From Bacteroidales bacterium (lineage in GTDB: Bacteria > Bacteroidota > Bacteroidia > Bacteroidales > Muribaculaceae): a stretch of 64,000 bases of DNA. Below, in pieces: positions 8,433 to 16,265 of the stretch. The notes under the pieces were generated by a model that had not been told where the DNA came from, made no database searches, and saw only the letters and a program-made list of their open reading frames with translations. Numbering within the stretch: position 1 is the first letter of the stretch; each line of letters begins with the position of its first letter. The stretch spans positions 9,638 to 73,637 of the forward strand of contig SFEA01000007.1 in the NCBI GenBank assembly GCA_004557385.1. The letters are read 5' to 3'. The position numbers and the translations under genes are program-made.

Positions 8433-9830
8433 TTATTTGTATTGAGCGATGTAATCCTCAACATCGGCAGCCTTGTAAGGCACGCGGTCGTCGCCAAGGA
8501 AACGGCATCCGTCGGGTGTGATGAGCACATCGTCCTCGATGCGCACGCCGCCGAAGTCGCGATATTCGTTCACCTTGTTGAAGTCGATGAAGCGGTCGTA
8601 TTTGCCACTCTTAGCCCAATCGTCAATCAGGTCGGGGATGAAATAGATGCCCGGTTCGTCGGTGATGACGTGACCCGGTTCCAACTTGCGTGCAAAACGC
8701 AGCGAAGCCAAGCCGAATTGGTCGGACGGCTGTATGGTGTCGTCGTATCCCACGTAGTTCTGTCCGAGTCCTTCCATGTCGTGCACATCCATGCCCATCA
8801 TGTGTCCCAATCCGTGAGGCATGAACAGCGCATGAGCACCGGCAGCCACAGCCTCGTCGGTGTCGCCGCGCATCAGCCCGATTTCCTTCAGGCGTTCGGT
8901 CATCAAGCGGCAAACAGCCATGTGAGTGTCATACCAGCGCAATCCCGGTTTGGCGAACGTCAGCGCCAAGTCGTGGCAGTCGGCAACGATGTCGATGATT
9001 TCGCGTTGCTTTTGGGTGAATTTGCCCGAGATAGGCATTGTGCGAGTGTTGTCGCTGCAATAGTGTTCGAAAGTTTCGGCACCGGCATCAACCAGCAGCA
9101 AACGGCCCTGCTCCAGCGCGCGAGGCGAAGGGCAGCCGTGCATAATCTCGCCGTGCATGGTGACGATGTTGCCAAACGAAGTGATTGAGCCAAGCGAAGC
9201 AGCAATGCCTTCGAGCACGCCGCTGATGTAAGCCTCAGTCATGCCCGGCTTAGTTACGAGCTGCATGGCTGTGGTGTGCATCTTGTAGCCGATGGCGGCA
9301 GCGCGTTCCAGCTCGGCAATTTCTTCCTCGCTCTTTATTGAACGGAGTTTCACGATAGCCTTGATGAGAGTGACCGAAGCGCGAGCTTTCTGCTCCTCGG
9401 CTTTGATGCCAAGCAGACGTTCAATCACCATCATGTTTTTGTGGCGGTAAGGAGGCAGGTAATGAATGGTGCGGCCCTTAGCCTCAGCCACCAGGTCGGC
9501 GAGTTTTGCCATAGGACGTAGCTCCGATATGCCGCTTTCTTCAGCCATCTCGGCTGCACTTTTCACTTTGCCATACCACACGATGTCGTCGATGCTCACT
9601 TCGTCGCCAAATAGAATCTCTTTGCCCGAGTTGCAGTCGATGGCAAGTGTTAAACCTTCGCGGTGTTGTCCAACGAAATACAGGAATGACGAATCTTGAC
9701 GGAATTTGTAGGTGTTATTTGGATAGTTCATCGGCGAATTGTTGTTGCCGAAAAGAATAACAATTCCGTCGCCAACGAGCTCGCGCAATTGTTTGCGGCG
9801 CTCTACATAGGTTTGCTGTGAAAATAGCAT
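8433..9830 (-). CDS. Xaa-Pro aminopeptidase (M24 family, aminopeptidase P type)
   Basis: 465 residues, the usual length for AMP-P. An N-terminal creatinase-like domain (residues 1-150) is followed by the pita-bread M24 domain. The metal ligands are visible: Asp in LLVDAGAE, Asp in SDNTRTMP, His in PHGLGHMMGMDVHD, Glu in TDEPGIYF and Glu in VRIEDDV. It removes N-terminal residues preceding proline from peptides in the cytoplasm (no signal peptide). A TAAATTTG -7 box lies at 9868-9875 on the minus strand, 38 bp before the start. Confidence 0.93.
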   Translation of the reverse strand: MLFSQQTYVERRKQLRELVGDGIVILFGNNNSPMNYPNNTYKFRQDSSFLYFVGQHREGLTLAIDCNSGKEILFGDEVSIDDIVWYGKVKSAAEMAEESGISELRPMAKLADLVAEAKGRTIHYLPPYRHKNMMVIERLLGIKAEEQKARASVTLIKAIVKLRSIKSEEEIAELERAAAIGYKMHTTAMQLVTKPGMTEAYISGVLEGIAASLGSITSFGNIVTMHGEIMHGCPSPRALEQGRLLLVDAGAETFEHYCSDNTRTMPISGKFTQKQREIIDIVADCHDLALTFAKPGLRWYDTHMAVCRLMTERLKEIGLMRGDTDEAVAAGAHALFMPHGLGHMMGMDVHDMEGLGQNYVGYDDTIQPSDQFGLASLRFARKLEPGHVITDEPGIYFIPDLIDDWAKSGKYDRFIDFNKVNEYRDFGGVRIEDDVLITPDGCRFLGDDRVPYKAADVEDYIAQYK

Positions 9831-9867
9831 AATGTTATGTTTTTATGTTTAGAATTATCGTTAAGCA

Positions 9868-9875
9868 CAAATTTA
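9868..9875 (-). promoter_or_regulatory. Probable -7 box for the Xaa-Pro aminopeptidase gene
   Basis: Minus-strand TAAATTTG matches TAnnTTTG; no good -33 box is seen. The stretch between this and arsR (9831-10263) has no convincing gene. It holds this box, an orphan minus-strand -7 box, two 18-bp direct repeats and the arsR promoter. Confidence 0.45.
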
Positions 9876-10097
9876 CAAATTATTTTCAATAGTTGTATCG
9901 AAGCGCCATATAAAACCATCGTTATTTTTTGCGCTTTGGTCTATGTTTTACGCTTGGTTTGACATGGGCTGCCGAGGCTCTGATGTGCTTTCGGTTATGC
10001 CATTGGCAATGTTCCTAATTGCATAAAGCGGATATGCAAGAATATTCTCGTAAGCAGAAAAATTCTCAAGCGAAGCTAAATCGCTGATTTATAGAGG

Positions 10098-10105
10098 CAA
10101 AGATA
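10098..10105 (-). promoter_or_regulatory. Orphan minus-strand -7 box next to paired direct repeats
   Basis: Minus-strand TATCTTTG matches TAnnTTTG. The first of two 18-bp direct repeats starts 15 bp upstream of it. No gene follows closely; pepP starts about 270 bp downstream. Confidence 0.35.
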
Positions 10106-10120
10106 GCAAAATTTAATTAA

Positions 10121-10171
10121 TTGGCACCATAGAATGGACGAAAAATGAATTTTTTGGCACCATAGAATGGA
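10121..10171. repeat. Two identical 18-bp direct repeats, 33-bp period
   Basis: TTGGCACCATAGAATGGA occurs at 10121-10138 and again at 10154-10171, start to start 33 bp (about three helical turns). It could be a pair of protein-binding sites or a remnant of a longer array. Confidence 0.8.
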
Positions 10172-10210
10172 TTGAATGCCGATTTGGCGTGGAAAATTTA
10201 TCGCGAAAAA

Positions 10211-10249
10211 TTTGGTAGTTAAGAATGTTGTTCGTAGATTTGCGAACAA
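10211..10249 (+). promoter_or_regulatory. arsR promoter with overlapping ArsR-type operator
   Basis: TTTG (10211-10214), 20 bp, TAGATTTG (10235-10242) is a perfect Bacteroidota promoter. The -7 box is framed exactly by a 7-bp perfect inverted repeat, TTGTTCG (10228-10234) and CGAACAA (10243-10249). A protein bound there would block RNA polymerase. The same framing recurs at 10625-10643. Confidence 0.75.
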
Positions 10250-10263
10250 AATATCGATGCTTG

Positions 10264-10593
10264 ATGGAAGAGAAAAAAGATTATACTAAACAACAGGAGC
10301 AGTTGGCGCGATTCGCTAAGGCGTTGGGGCATCCGGCGCGCATAGCCATCATGCATTTTTTGGCAAAGCGCGACACCTGCTATTTTGGTGCCATTCACGA
10401 GGAACTGCCTATTGCCAAGGCCACTGTGTCGCAGCACCTGAAGGAGCTGAAGGATGCCGGGTTGATTCAGGGCGAGGTGGAAACGCCAAAGGTGAAATAC
10501 TGCATCAACCGTGATAACTGGATGCTTGCAAACCGCTTGTTCGATGAGTTTTTCGGACAATGCGCATGCAAGAAGGGTGGCTGTTGCGATTAG
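10264..10593 (+). CDS. arsR: ArsR-family metalloregulator (arsenic-responsive repressor)
   Basis: 109 residues from ATG 10264. An in-frame ATG at 10225 lies upstream of the predicted -7 box and so cannot be used. A winged helix-turn-helix is visible (LGHPARIAIMHFL; recognition helix ATVSQHLKELKDAGLI). The Cys-rich tail CACKKGGCC (residues 100-108), together with Cys39 and Cys80, are candidate As(III) ligands. As a family, such repressors leave DNA on binding arsenite. It leads an operon of arsenic genes and probably binds the two TTCG-N8-CGAA operators. Confidence 0.9.
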   Translation: MEEKKDYTKQQEQLARFAKALGHPARIAIMHFLAKRDTCYFGAIHEELPIAKATVSQHLKELKDAGLIQGEVETPKVKYCINRDNWMLANRLFDEFFGQCACKKGGCCD

Positions 10594-10624
10594 CGGAGCA
10601 GCAAAGAGGTTTTTTTCGTTGATA

Positions 10625-10643
10625 TTGTTCGTTGTTTTGCGAA
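10625..10643 (+). promoter_or_regulatory. Second ArsR-type operator, before the thioredoxin-like gene
   Basis: TTGTTCG, 8 bp, CGAA repeats the pattern seen at 10228-10249, again enclosing a -7-like octamer (TTGTTTTG at 10632-10639). This suggests an internal, co-regulated promoter for the rest of the operon. Confidence 0.65.
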
Positions 10644-10679
10644 TTACAAACTATAACAAATAAAAATTTTATAAAGAAT

Positions 10680-10910
10680 ATGGAAATTAAAGTGTTAGGA
10701 ACAGGTTGCGCAACATGCAAGGCATTGTTTGCAGCAGTTGAACAAGTGGTTGCAGAAATGGGCATTGATGCCACAGTGACCAAAGAGGAAGATTTGATGA
10801 AAATCATGGAGTATAATGTGATGACGCTGCCGGCGCTGGTGGTTGACGGCAAGGTGGTGGCAAAGGGAAAACTTTCGGCTGCCGACATCAAGAATCTGCT
10901 TAGCAAATAA
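10680..10910 (+). CDS. Small thioredoxin-fold redox protein (TM0996/MTH895 type), ArsE-like
   Basis: 76 residues from ATG 10680, just after the second operator. It has the active-site motif GCATCK (CxxC) near residues 10-13, then a helix, then the cis-Pro loop MTLPALVVDGK: a minimal thioredoxin/glutaredoxin fold. Such proteins sit in ars operons beside ArsF and ArsG, where as I recall the ArsE/ArsF pair takes part in reducing nitrophenyl arsenicals. The ArsE name is by position, not by a search. It is cytoplasmic, with no signal peptide. Confidence 0.75.
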   Translation: MEIKVLGTGCATCKALFAAVEQVVAEMGIDATVTKEEDLMKIMEYNVMTLPALVVDGKVVAKGKLSAADIKNLLSK

Positions 10911-10933
10911 GAGGAAGGGAGGAATTATCTGCA

Positions 10934-11338
10934 ATGAAACGAATAGCTTTGTTTTGCATTGTGAGTTTGTTTGCCTTGATGGGAATGGCAAAGTCGTTGC
11001 CAAGCTCATACGTTGAAGTGCTTTATTTCCACGGCAAACAACGCTGTGTGACTTGTCGTGCCATTGAGAAGTGTTCGAAAGAGGTGGTCGACGTCGACCT
11101 GGCTTCGTATAAGAAGAGCGGAAAGGTGCGTTTTCGTGCCGTGGACATTTCCACGCCACAGGGCGAAAAGTTGGCTAAGAAATATCGTGTGAGCTGGTCG
11201 TCGCTCTACATCAATAAATGGCAAAACGGCAAGGAAAGCCGCAACGACTTCACTCAACCAGCCTTCAAAAACGCGCGTAACAACACAGCAGTGTTCAAGA
11301 GCGACTTGAAGAATAAGGTCACCCAGCTTCTCAAATAA
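10934..11338 (+). CDS. arsF: ArsF family thioredoxin-like protein
   Basis: 134 residues with a signal peptide or anchor (MKRIALFCIVSLFALMGMA) and a thioredoxin-like domain carrying RCVTCRAIEKC near residues 37-47. It resembles what is annotated as the nitrophenyl compound nitroreductase subunit ArsF family. It lies 23 bp after the thioredoxin-like gene and 26 bp before arsG. The redox role and exported location are inferred from the CxxC motif and leader. Confidence 0.75.
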   Translation: MKRIALFCIVSLFALMGMAKSLPSSYVEVLYFHGKQRCVTCRAIEKCSKEVVDVDLASYKKSGKVRFRAVDISTPQGEKLAKKYRVSWSSLYINKWQNGKESRNDFTQPAFKNARNNTAVFKSDLKNKVTQLLK

Positions 11339-11364
11339 ACCATAATTCAAAATATATTCAGGAA

Positions 11365-12078
11365 ATGGAATATTTGCAAACTCTGCTCGACAATAGCGAG
11401 ATTCCGGTGGTGACCGCCTTCCTGCTCGGGCTGCTCACAGCGGTGAGTCCCTGTCCATTGGCTACCAACATCACCGCCATTGGCTTTATTGGCAAAAACA
11501 TCGACAATCGCAACGCTATGTTTGCCAATGGGTTGCTCTACACGCTTGGGCGAGTGATTGCATACGCGGCACTTGGCGGGGTGCTGATTGCCGTGCTGCG
11601 TGCCGGTGCCGATGTGTTTGCCATACAAGATGCTGTAAGTCGTTGGGGCGAGGTGTTGCTTGGTCCGGCTCTGGTGCTGATTGGCTCGTTCATGCTGTTT
11701 GGCAATCGGTTGCCGTTGCCCAAATTCGGGTTTTCGGCAGGCGCGAAAACCGAGCGATTGCGCGGTGCTTGGGGCAGTGTGCTGCTTGGTATGCTGTTTG
11801 CAATGGCTTTTTGCCCCACGAGCGGATTGCTGTATTTTGGCATGCTCATACCCATGTCGGCAGCCGAAAGTACAGGTTATTTGCTGCCCGTGGTATATGC
11901 CGTGGCCACTGGGCTGCCGGTGGTGATAGCCGCCTGGGTGCTGGCGTATAGCGTGGCAAGCGTGGGCAAGTTCTACGGCAGAATGCAGGCATTTCAAAAA
12001 TGGTTTAATTGCGTTGTGGCGCTGGCGTTTATTGCCGTAGGCATCTATTATTTACTCATAAACTTTGGCGTGATATGA
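11365..12078 (+). CDS. arsG: ArsG family aromatic arsenical efflux permease (DsbD/CcdA fold)
   Basis: 237 residues with six or more membrane helices. The DsbD/CcdA-like first helix carries VSPCPLATNI, and a second internal repeat carries FCPTSGLLYFG; a Cys-Pro in each half is typical of this superfamily. It matches the size of ArsG, a permease for trivalent aminobenzyl arsenicals. Its stop overlaps the start of arsC by 4 bp (ATGA). The substrate is inferred from the neighbours arsF and arsC; a general disulfide-electron carrier is the alternative. Confidence 0.8.
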   Translation: MEYLQTLLDNSEIPVVTAFLLGLLTAVSPCPLATNITAIGFIGKNIDNRNAMFANGLLYTLGRVIAYAALGGVLIAVLRAGADVFAIQDAVSRWGEVLLGPALVLIGSFMLFGNRLPLPKFGFSAGAKTERLRGAWGSVLLGMLFAMAFCPTSGLLYFGMLIPMSAAESTGYLLPVVYAVATGLPVVIAAWVLAYSVASVGKFYGRMQAFQKWFNCVVALAFIAVGIYYLLINFGVI

Positions 12079-12524
12079 AAATTTTGATTCTTTGCACCGG
12101 CAACAGTTGCCGCAGCCAAATGGCACACGGCTTTTTACAGTCGTTCGACAGCAACCTGCAGGTGTACTCGGGAGGTACAAAGCCGGCAGCCCGGGTTAAT
12201 ACCCGAGCTGTTGAGGCGATGGCAGAAGTGGGCATCGACATCAGTAGCCACCGTCCCACTGATGTGGCTGTTTACCTAAGTGATAAATGGGATTATGTGA
12301 TTACCGTTTGCTCGAACGCCGATGCCACATGCCCTGTTTTTGCCGGGAAAGTGGGCAAGCGGATGCATATAGGCTTCGACGACCCTTCGGATGCCGTTGG
12401 CAGCGAGGATTATGTCAAGAGCGAGTTTCGCCGTGTGCGCGATGAGATTCGCCAGGAGTTTGCCAAGTTCTATCTCACCGAGGTGAAGAAACTGCAGTTG
12501 CCCAAATGCGACTGCAATGAATAG
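12075..12524 (+). CDS. arsC: Arsenate reductase, low-molecular-weight tyrosine phosphatase family
   Basis: 149 residues from ATG 12075, which overlaps the arsG stop. The phosphatase P-loop CTGNSCRS (Cys-x5-Arg) is at the N-terminus, and the DP motif is in FDDPSDAVG. This class reduces arsenate to arsenite using thioredoxin, with further Cys residues (TVCSNADATCPVF) forming the disulfide cascade. The C-terminus ends in KCDC. It is cytoplasmic and is the reductive step before export. Confidence 0.92.
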   Translation: MKILILCTGNSCRSQMAHGFLQSFDSNLQVYSGGTKPAARVNTRAVEAMAEVGIDISSHRPTDVAVYLSDKWDYVITVCSNADATCPVFAGKVGKRMHIGFDDPSDAVGSEDYVKSEFRRVRDEIRQEFAKFYLTEVKKLQLPKCDCNE

Positions 12525-12542
12525 TTTTAATGACATTGATTT

Positions 12543-13511
12543 ATGATACAACAATTTGCCGATTGGCTGATATATGATGTGTTTGGGCTTAATGCCGCTG
12601 AGGCGTTTGCCCAATCAGCCAATTTCTTTGTCTACGACACCATCAAGATACTCATCTTGCTGTTTTGCATCAGCGTGCTCATGGGCATAGTGAATGCCTA
12701 TTTTCCAATCGAACGGTTGCGCAACTATTTGGTTAACCATAAGCTATATGGCTTGCAATACTTTTTTGCGTCGTTGTTTGGAGCTATCACGCCGTTCTGC
12801 TCGTGCTCGTCGATTCCGCTGTTTCTCGGCTTTGTGAAAGGTGGCATACCGCTTGGCGTCACGTTTGCATATCTCATCACGTCGCCGCTGGTCAACGAGG
12901 TGGCAGTGGCAATGTTCATCGGGGCGTTTGGCGTGCGAGTCACCGTCATATATGTGGTTAGCGGCATTGTGCTTGGCATGGTTGGCGGCTTTGTTTTGGG
13001 AAAGATGAAGCTTGAGCGTTACCTCACCGACTGGGTGAAGCAAATACAAAGCATGTCGACGAGCGAAGCCGGCAAGTGGGAGAGCGAACACACGCCGTTT
13101 GTCAAGCGTCTGCCGTCGATAGTGCGCGAGGCGCTGGGCATTGTTCGTGGTGTTCTGCTCTACATCGTGATAGGCATAGGCATCGGAGCGTTTATGCACG
13201 GCTATGTACCCGAGGGGTTCTTCGAGCAATTCATGGCAAAGAGCAATTGGTTTGCAGTGCCCGTGTCGGTGTTGCTTGCCGTGCCGGTCTATGCCAATGC
13301 AGCCGGCATAGTGCCGGTGGTTGAGGTGTTTGTAGCCAAAGGCATACCCATCGGCACCGCGCTGGTGTTCATGATGTCGGTGGTGGGACTGTCGCTACCC
13401 GAAGCCACATTGCTCAAGAAAGTGATGACGTGGCGGCTCATTGGCATCTTCTTTGGCGTGGTGACAGTGTCGATAGTGGCATTGGGCTATTTCTTCAACG
13501 TCATATTCTGA
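12543..13511 (+). CDS. arsP: ArsP-like permease (DUF318/PF03773)
   Basis: 322 residues and eight or more hydrophobic helices. The family motif TPFCSCSSIP (Cys86, Cys88) is followed by a glycine-rich helix and a matching second half (SLPEATLLKK). ArsP proteins export trivalent organoarsenicals such as methylarsenite and reduced roxarsone; relatives export Cu or Zn. Here the context (ArsR, ArsF, ArsG, ArsC) favours arsenicals. It is the last gene of the operon, 18 bp after arsC, and convergent with xth. Confidence 0.85.
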   Translation: MIQQFADWLIYDVFGLNAAEAFAQSANFFVYDTIKILILLFCISVLMGIVNAYFPIERLRNYLVNHKLYGLQYFFASLFGAITPFCSCSSIPLFLGFVKGGIPLGVTFAYLITSPLVNEVAVAMFIGAFGVRVTVIYVVSGIVLGMVGGFVLGKMKLERYLTDWVKQIQSMSTSEAGKWESEHTPFVKRLPSIVREALGIVRGVLLYIVIGIGIGAFMHGYVPEGFFEQFMAKSNWFAVPVSVLLAVPVYANAAGIVPVVEVFVAKGIPIGTALVFMMSVVGLSLPEATLLKKVMTWRLIGIFFGVVTVSIVALGYFFNVIF

Positions 13512-13553
13512 ATGGAGGCATACGCAGCATTCCGCGTGTGCGCTATGGGCAAT

Positions 13554-14309
13554 TTAGTCGCCTATAACCAGCTCCACCGGGCAATGGTCGGAACCAAAAA
13601 TTTCGTTGTGGATTGATGCTGACACCAGGCGCGAGTCGAGGCGTTGCGAGGTGACAAAGTAGTCGATACGCCAACCGGCATTCTTCTCGCGAGCGCGAAA
13701 GCGATAGCTCCACCACGAATAGGTGTCGGTGAGGTCTGGATAGAAATGGCGGAAGGTGTCGGTGAAACCGGCGCCGAGCAGCGCAGTGAATTTGGCACGT
13801 TCTTCATCGGTGAAACCGGCGTTACGGCGGTTGGTCTTAGGGTTTTTCAGGTCGATTTCCTGATGAGCCACGTTGAGGTCGCCGCAAAGAATCACAGGCT
13901 TTTTGGCATCGAGCTGCTTGAGGTAGGCAGCAAAGTCGTCTTCCCACTGCATGCGATAGTCGAGTCGGCGCAGTTCGTCCTGCGAGTTAGGCACATAGGC
14001 GGTCACCAGATAGAAGTCGGGCATCTCAAGCGTGATTACGCGTCCCTCGTGGTCGTGAAGGTCGATGCCGATGCCATAGCTCACGCTCAGCGGTGTGTGG
14101 CGGGTGAAGATTGCCGTGCCAGAATAGCCTTTTTTGTCGGCATAGTTCCAATACGACTGATAGCCCTCGAAGTTCAGGTCGAGCTGTCCGGCTTGCATTT
14201 TGGTTTCCTGAAGGCAGAAGAAGTCGGCATCGAGTTGCTTGAATGCGTCCTCAAATCCTTTTCCCACACAGGCACGAAGCCCGTTCACGTTCCACGATAT
14301 GAATTTCAT
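13554..14309 (-). CDS. xth: Exodeoxyribonuclease III (Xth/ExoA, AP endonuclease)
   Basis: 251 residues, full length. Endonuclease/exonuclease/phosphatase signatures occur in order: SWNVNGLRA, LQETKM (catalytic Glu), GDLNVAHQEIDL (Asp/Asn) and GSDHCPVELVI (catalytic Asp-His). It cleaves DNA at abasic sites and removes 3' blocks in base excision repair. A -7-like TACTTTTG lies at 14381-14388 on the minus strand. Confidence 0.95.
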   Translation of the reverse strand: MKFISWNVNGLRACVGKGFEDAFKQLDADFFCLQETKMQAGQLDLNFEGYQSYWNYADKKGYSGTAIFTRHTPLSVSYGIGIDLHDHEGRVITLEMPDFYLVTAYVPNSQDELRRLDYRMQWEDDFAAYLKQLDAKKPVILCGDLNVAHQEIDLKNPKTNRRNAGFTDEERAKFTALLGAGFTDTFRHFYPDLTDTYSWWSYRFRAREKNAGWRIDYFVTSQRLDSRLVSASIHNEIFGSDHCPVELVIGD

Positions 14310-14380
14310 AATTGCTATGTTAAAAATGTTTTTGTTATCAATAATGGCTTAACTTTTCATCGGCTTTGGCGCCGCAACTG

Positions 14381-14388
14381 CAAAAGTA
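14381..14388 (-). promoter_or_regulatory. Probable -7 box for xth
   Basis: Minus-strand TACTTTTG fits TAnnTTTG, 71 bp before the start; no clear -33 element is seen. Confidence 0.4.
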
Positions 14389-14531
14389 ACTATAAAGTAG
14401 CGTATTGCCTAATTTTTTCGATGCGAAATGTGTGACGCGGTGTTTTGGTCGTAAAGCGTTGATTGTTAGCATTGTTTGGCTGTTGATGCGCGGTTGAGAG
14501 AAAAATATATTTAAAAAAGATTTGAAAAAGT

Positions 14532-14562
14532 TTTGACGTTTCGGCAAAAAGCAGTACCTTTG
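14532..14562 (+). promoter_or_regulatory. Promoter of tRNA-Lys
   Basis: TTTG (14532-14535), 19 bp, TACCTTTG (14555-14562), ending 19 bp before the mature tRNA. Both boxes match the Bacteroidota consensus. Confidence 0.8.
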
Positions 14563-14581
14563 CATCACTTTTGAATAGGGA

Positions 14582-14654
14582 GACTCGCTAGCTCAGCAGG
14601 TAGAGCATCACACTTTTAATGTGGGGGTCTTGGGTTCGAGCCCCAAGCGGGTCA
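14582..14654 (+). tRNA. tRNA-Lys (anticodon TTT)
   Basis: 73 nt forming a full cloverleaf. The acceptor stem GACTCGC/GCGGGTC has one G-U pair, the D-arm is GCTC/GAGC, the anticodon loop is CTTTTAA with TTT at its centre, and the T-arm is TTGGG-TTCGAGC-CCCAA. CCA is not encoded. Confidence 0.95.
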
Positions 14655-14664
14655 CTCCGAAATG

Positions 14665-14695
14665 GTCGCAGGCAGCATTGCTTGCGACTTTTTTT
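14665..14695 (+). terminator. Terminator of tRNA-Lys
   Basis: GTCGCAGGCA pairs with TGCTTGCGAC (one G-U) around GCAT, followed by TTTTTTT. Confidence 0.85.
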
Positions 14696-14779
14696 CATTG
14701 TAGGAATATCATATATGTTATGGCAATAGTGGCCATACAACAGGCTGCAAAATGGCAAGAAAGACATTCGTTTTTCGTG

Positions 14780-16084
14780 TCAATATTTCCGGTGGCTGTT
14801 GATTTTCATTATATATGAGCAATACTTGTTGAGCAGATTTGATAAAGGTAGTTCGCCTTTTTGGAAACGCTCGACATCGAGCGGCAACATTCTCTCTCGA
14901 ATATTCTTTTTGCCTCGAAACATAGCGTTGAGATAGTGAATGCCGTTTTCTTCAACAATTACCACATCGGTGAAAAACTGCGTTAAGTCTTCTGCGTCAT
15001 AGACGATAGAGTAGCTTGGACGTTTTGCATTGGGTATGTCCTCTCGCAGGATGTTTTTGCTTACAAGGTCCTGCAGGTCGCGTATGGCAGTGTCTTTCGA
15101 ACATTTTGCCAATGAGGCCCACGACTTAGATGTTATTTTAGCCTCATAGCCATCAAGGAATCGATTAATTATTTCTATCTGTCGAGCGTTCATGGGCACA
15201 GAAGATGCGTTCTGCCAGAAGATACTTTTGTTGAGAATGGTGCTAATGGTTGATTCTGCTTCGTCGATGGCATCAACTAACTTTTGCATATACCATACCA
15301 ACCACTCGGTGATGTCGCCATCGCCACGCTGCATACGTTCCAGAATGTTGTAATAATGTTTTTTGTCTTTGTTGATTTGTGACGATATGTTGTAAAAACG
15401 ATACTCACTCTTTTCTCCTCTTGCCAAAAGCATGTCGGATAGAATGCGAGCCATACGGCCATTTCCGTCCTCGAATGGGTGAATGCTGACAAACCAAAAG
15501 TGGGCAATAGCAGAACGGATGACGCTACTCACCTGCTCGTCGCTGTCGAACCAGTCGAGAAACAGCTTCATCTCATCCTCAACTCGGTCGGGGGAAGGTG
15601 CAACGTAATGCACCTTCTCTCGGCCAAACATGCCGCTAACGATAAGCTCATCGTGAGTGCGATACTTGCCAACCTCTATCTGACTGCCTTCGCTGAAACC
15701 TGATGGGAAAAAGGCTGATTGCCAGGCATGCAACTTATCGTTGCTTAGAGGTTGGTCGTAGTGTTGTATAGCTTCAAGCATTACGCCTACAACCGAGTCG
15801 ACGTAATGCGAAGGGGCTGTGTTTTTTACATTCTCTACTCCCAATTTTCTTGCAATAGAAGAACGCACTTGTTCTACATTCAGACTTATGCCCTCGATTT
15901 CCGACGAATAGACCACGTCAAGAGTAATGTTCTCTGCCATAGCCCTCAACTTACTGTCGAAGCCAAGCGCACTCAATCTGCCATAGAGCATCCCTTGTTT
16001 GCGGATTACTTGCTCTTGCAGAATAGATACTTGCGAATCATCCCAATGGAATCGCGTCCAATTGTCTCTTTCATGTATATACAT
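14780..16084 (-). CDS. Fic family protein (DUF4172-Fic-winged helix), autoinhibited class
   Basis: 434 residues from ATG 16084; the frame extends further upstream but that stretch lies across the promoter. An N-terminal DUF4172-like segment (YIHERDNWTRFHWD) leads to the inhibitory helix SSEIEG (60-65). The Fic core HPFEDGNGR follows (202-210), with the catalytic His and the phosphate-binding loop. A winged-helix-like region covers about 295-365, and about 70 extra residues follow. Fic enzymes transfer AMP or other phosphate groups to proteins. The intact SxxxEG motif predicts self-inhibition. Its promoter is surrounded by GTCGCA-N5-TGCGAC palindromes, so autoregulation by the winged helix is plausible. 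The target is unknown. Confidence 0.88.
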   Translation of the reverse strand: MYIHERDNWTRFHWDDSQVSILQEQVIRKQGMLYGRLSALGFDSKLRAMAENITLDVVYSSEIEGISLNVEQVRSSIARKLGVENVKNTAPSHYVDSVVGVMLEAIQHYDQPLSNDKLHAWQSAFFPSGFSEGSQIEVGKYRTHDELIVSGMFGREKVHYVAPSPDRVEDEMKLFLDWFDSDEQVSSVIRSAIAHFWFVSIHPFEDGNGRMARILSDMLLARGEKSEYRFYNISSQINKDKKHYYNILERMQRGDGDITEWLVWYMQKLVDAIDEAESTISTILNKSIFWQNASSVPMNARQIEIINRFLDGYEAKITSKSWASLAKCSKDTAIRDLQDLVSKNILREDIPNAKRPSYSIVYDAEDLTQFFTDVVIVEENGIHYLNAMFRGKKNIRERMLPLDVERFQKGELPLSNLLNKYCSYIMKINSHRKY

Positions 16085-16126
16085 ATTGCTTTTGCTTGTT
16101 TGGTGCGACAAAAAATGCTGATTATC

Positions 16127-16205
16127 GTCGCAAATTCTGCGACAAAAATACAAAAAATTTGGATTTGCGACAAAATATCTGGGAAAATGTCGCAAATTTT
16201 GCGAC
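16127..16205 (-). promoter_or_regulatory. Promoter of the first Fic gene with two palindromic sites
   Basis: On the minus strand TTTG (16174-16171), 20 bp, TATTTTTG (16150-16143) is a perfect promoter. GTCGCA-N5-TGCGAC palindromes lie at 16127-16143 (touching the -7 box) and 16189-16205 (upstream of -33). Half sites TGCGAC lie at 16166-16171 and 16104-16109. The arrangement looks like an operator for a dimeric DNA-binding protein. Confidence 0.7.
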
Positions 16206-16265
16206 GTTTTTTTGGCGTGTCTGCAAGTAATTGCATTCGGTTTTGTTGATTGAAGCACAATTTGC

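Noticed and set aside
10225..10263. Upstream in-frame ATG of arsR
   Set aside because: It lies before the predicted -7 box and inside the operator, so it would not be in the transcript.
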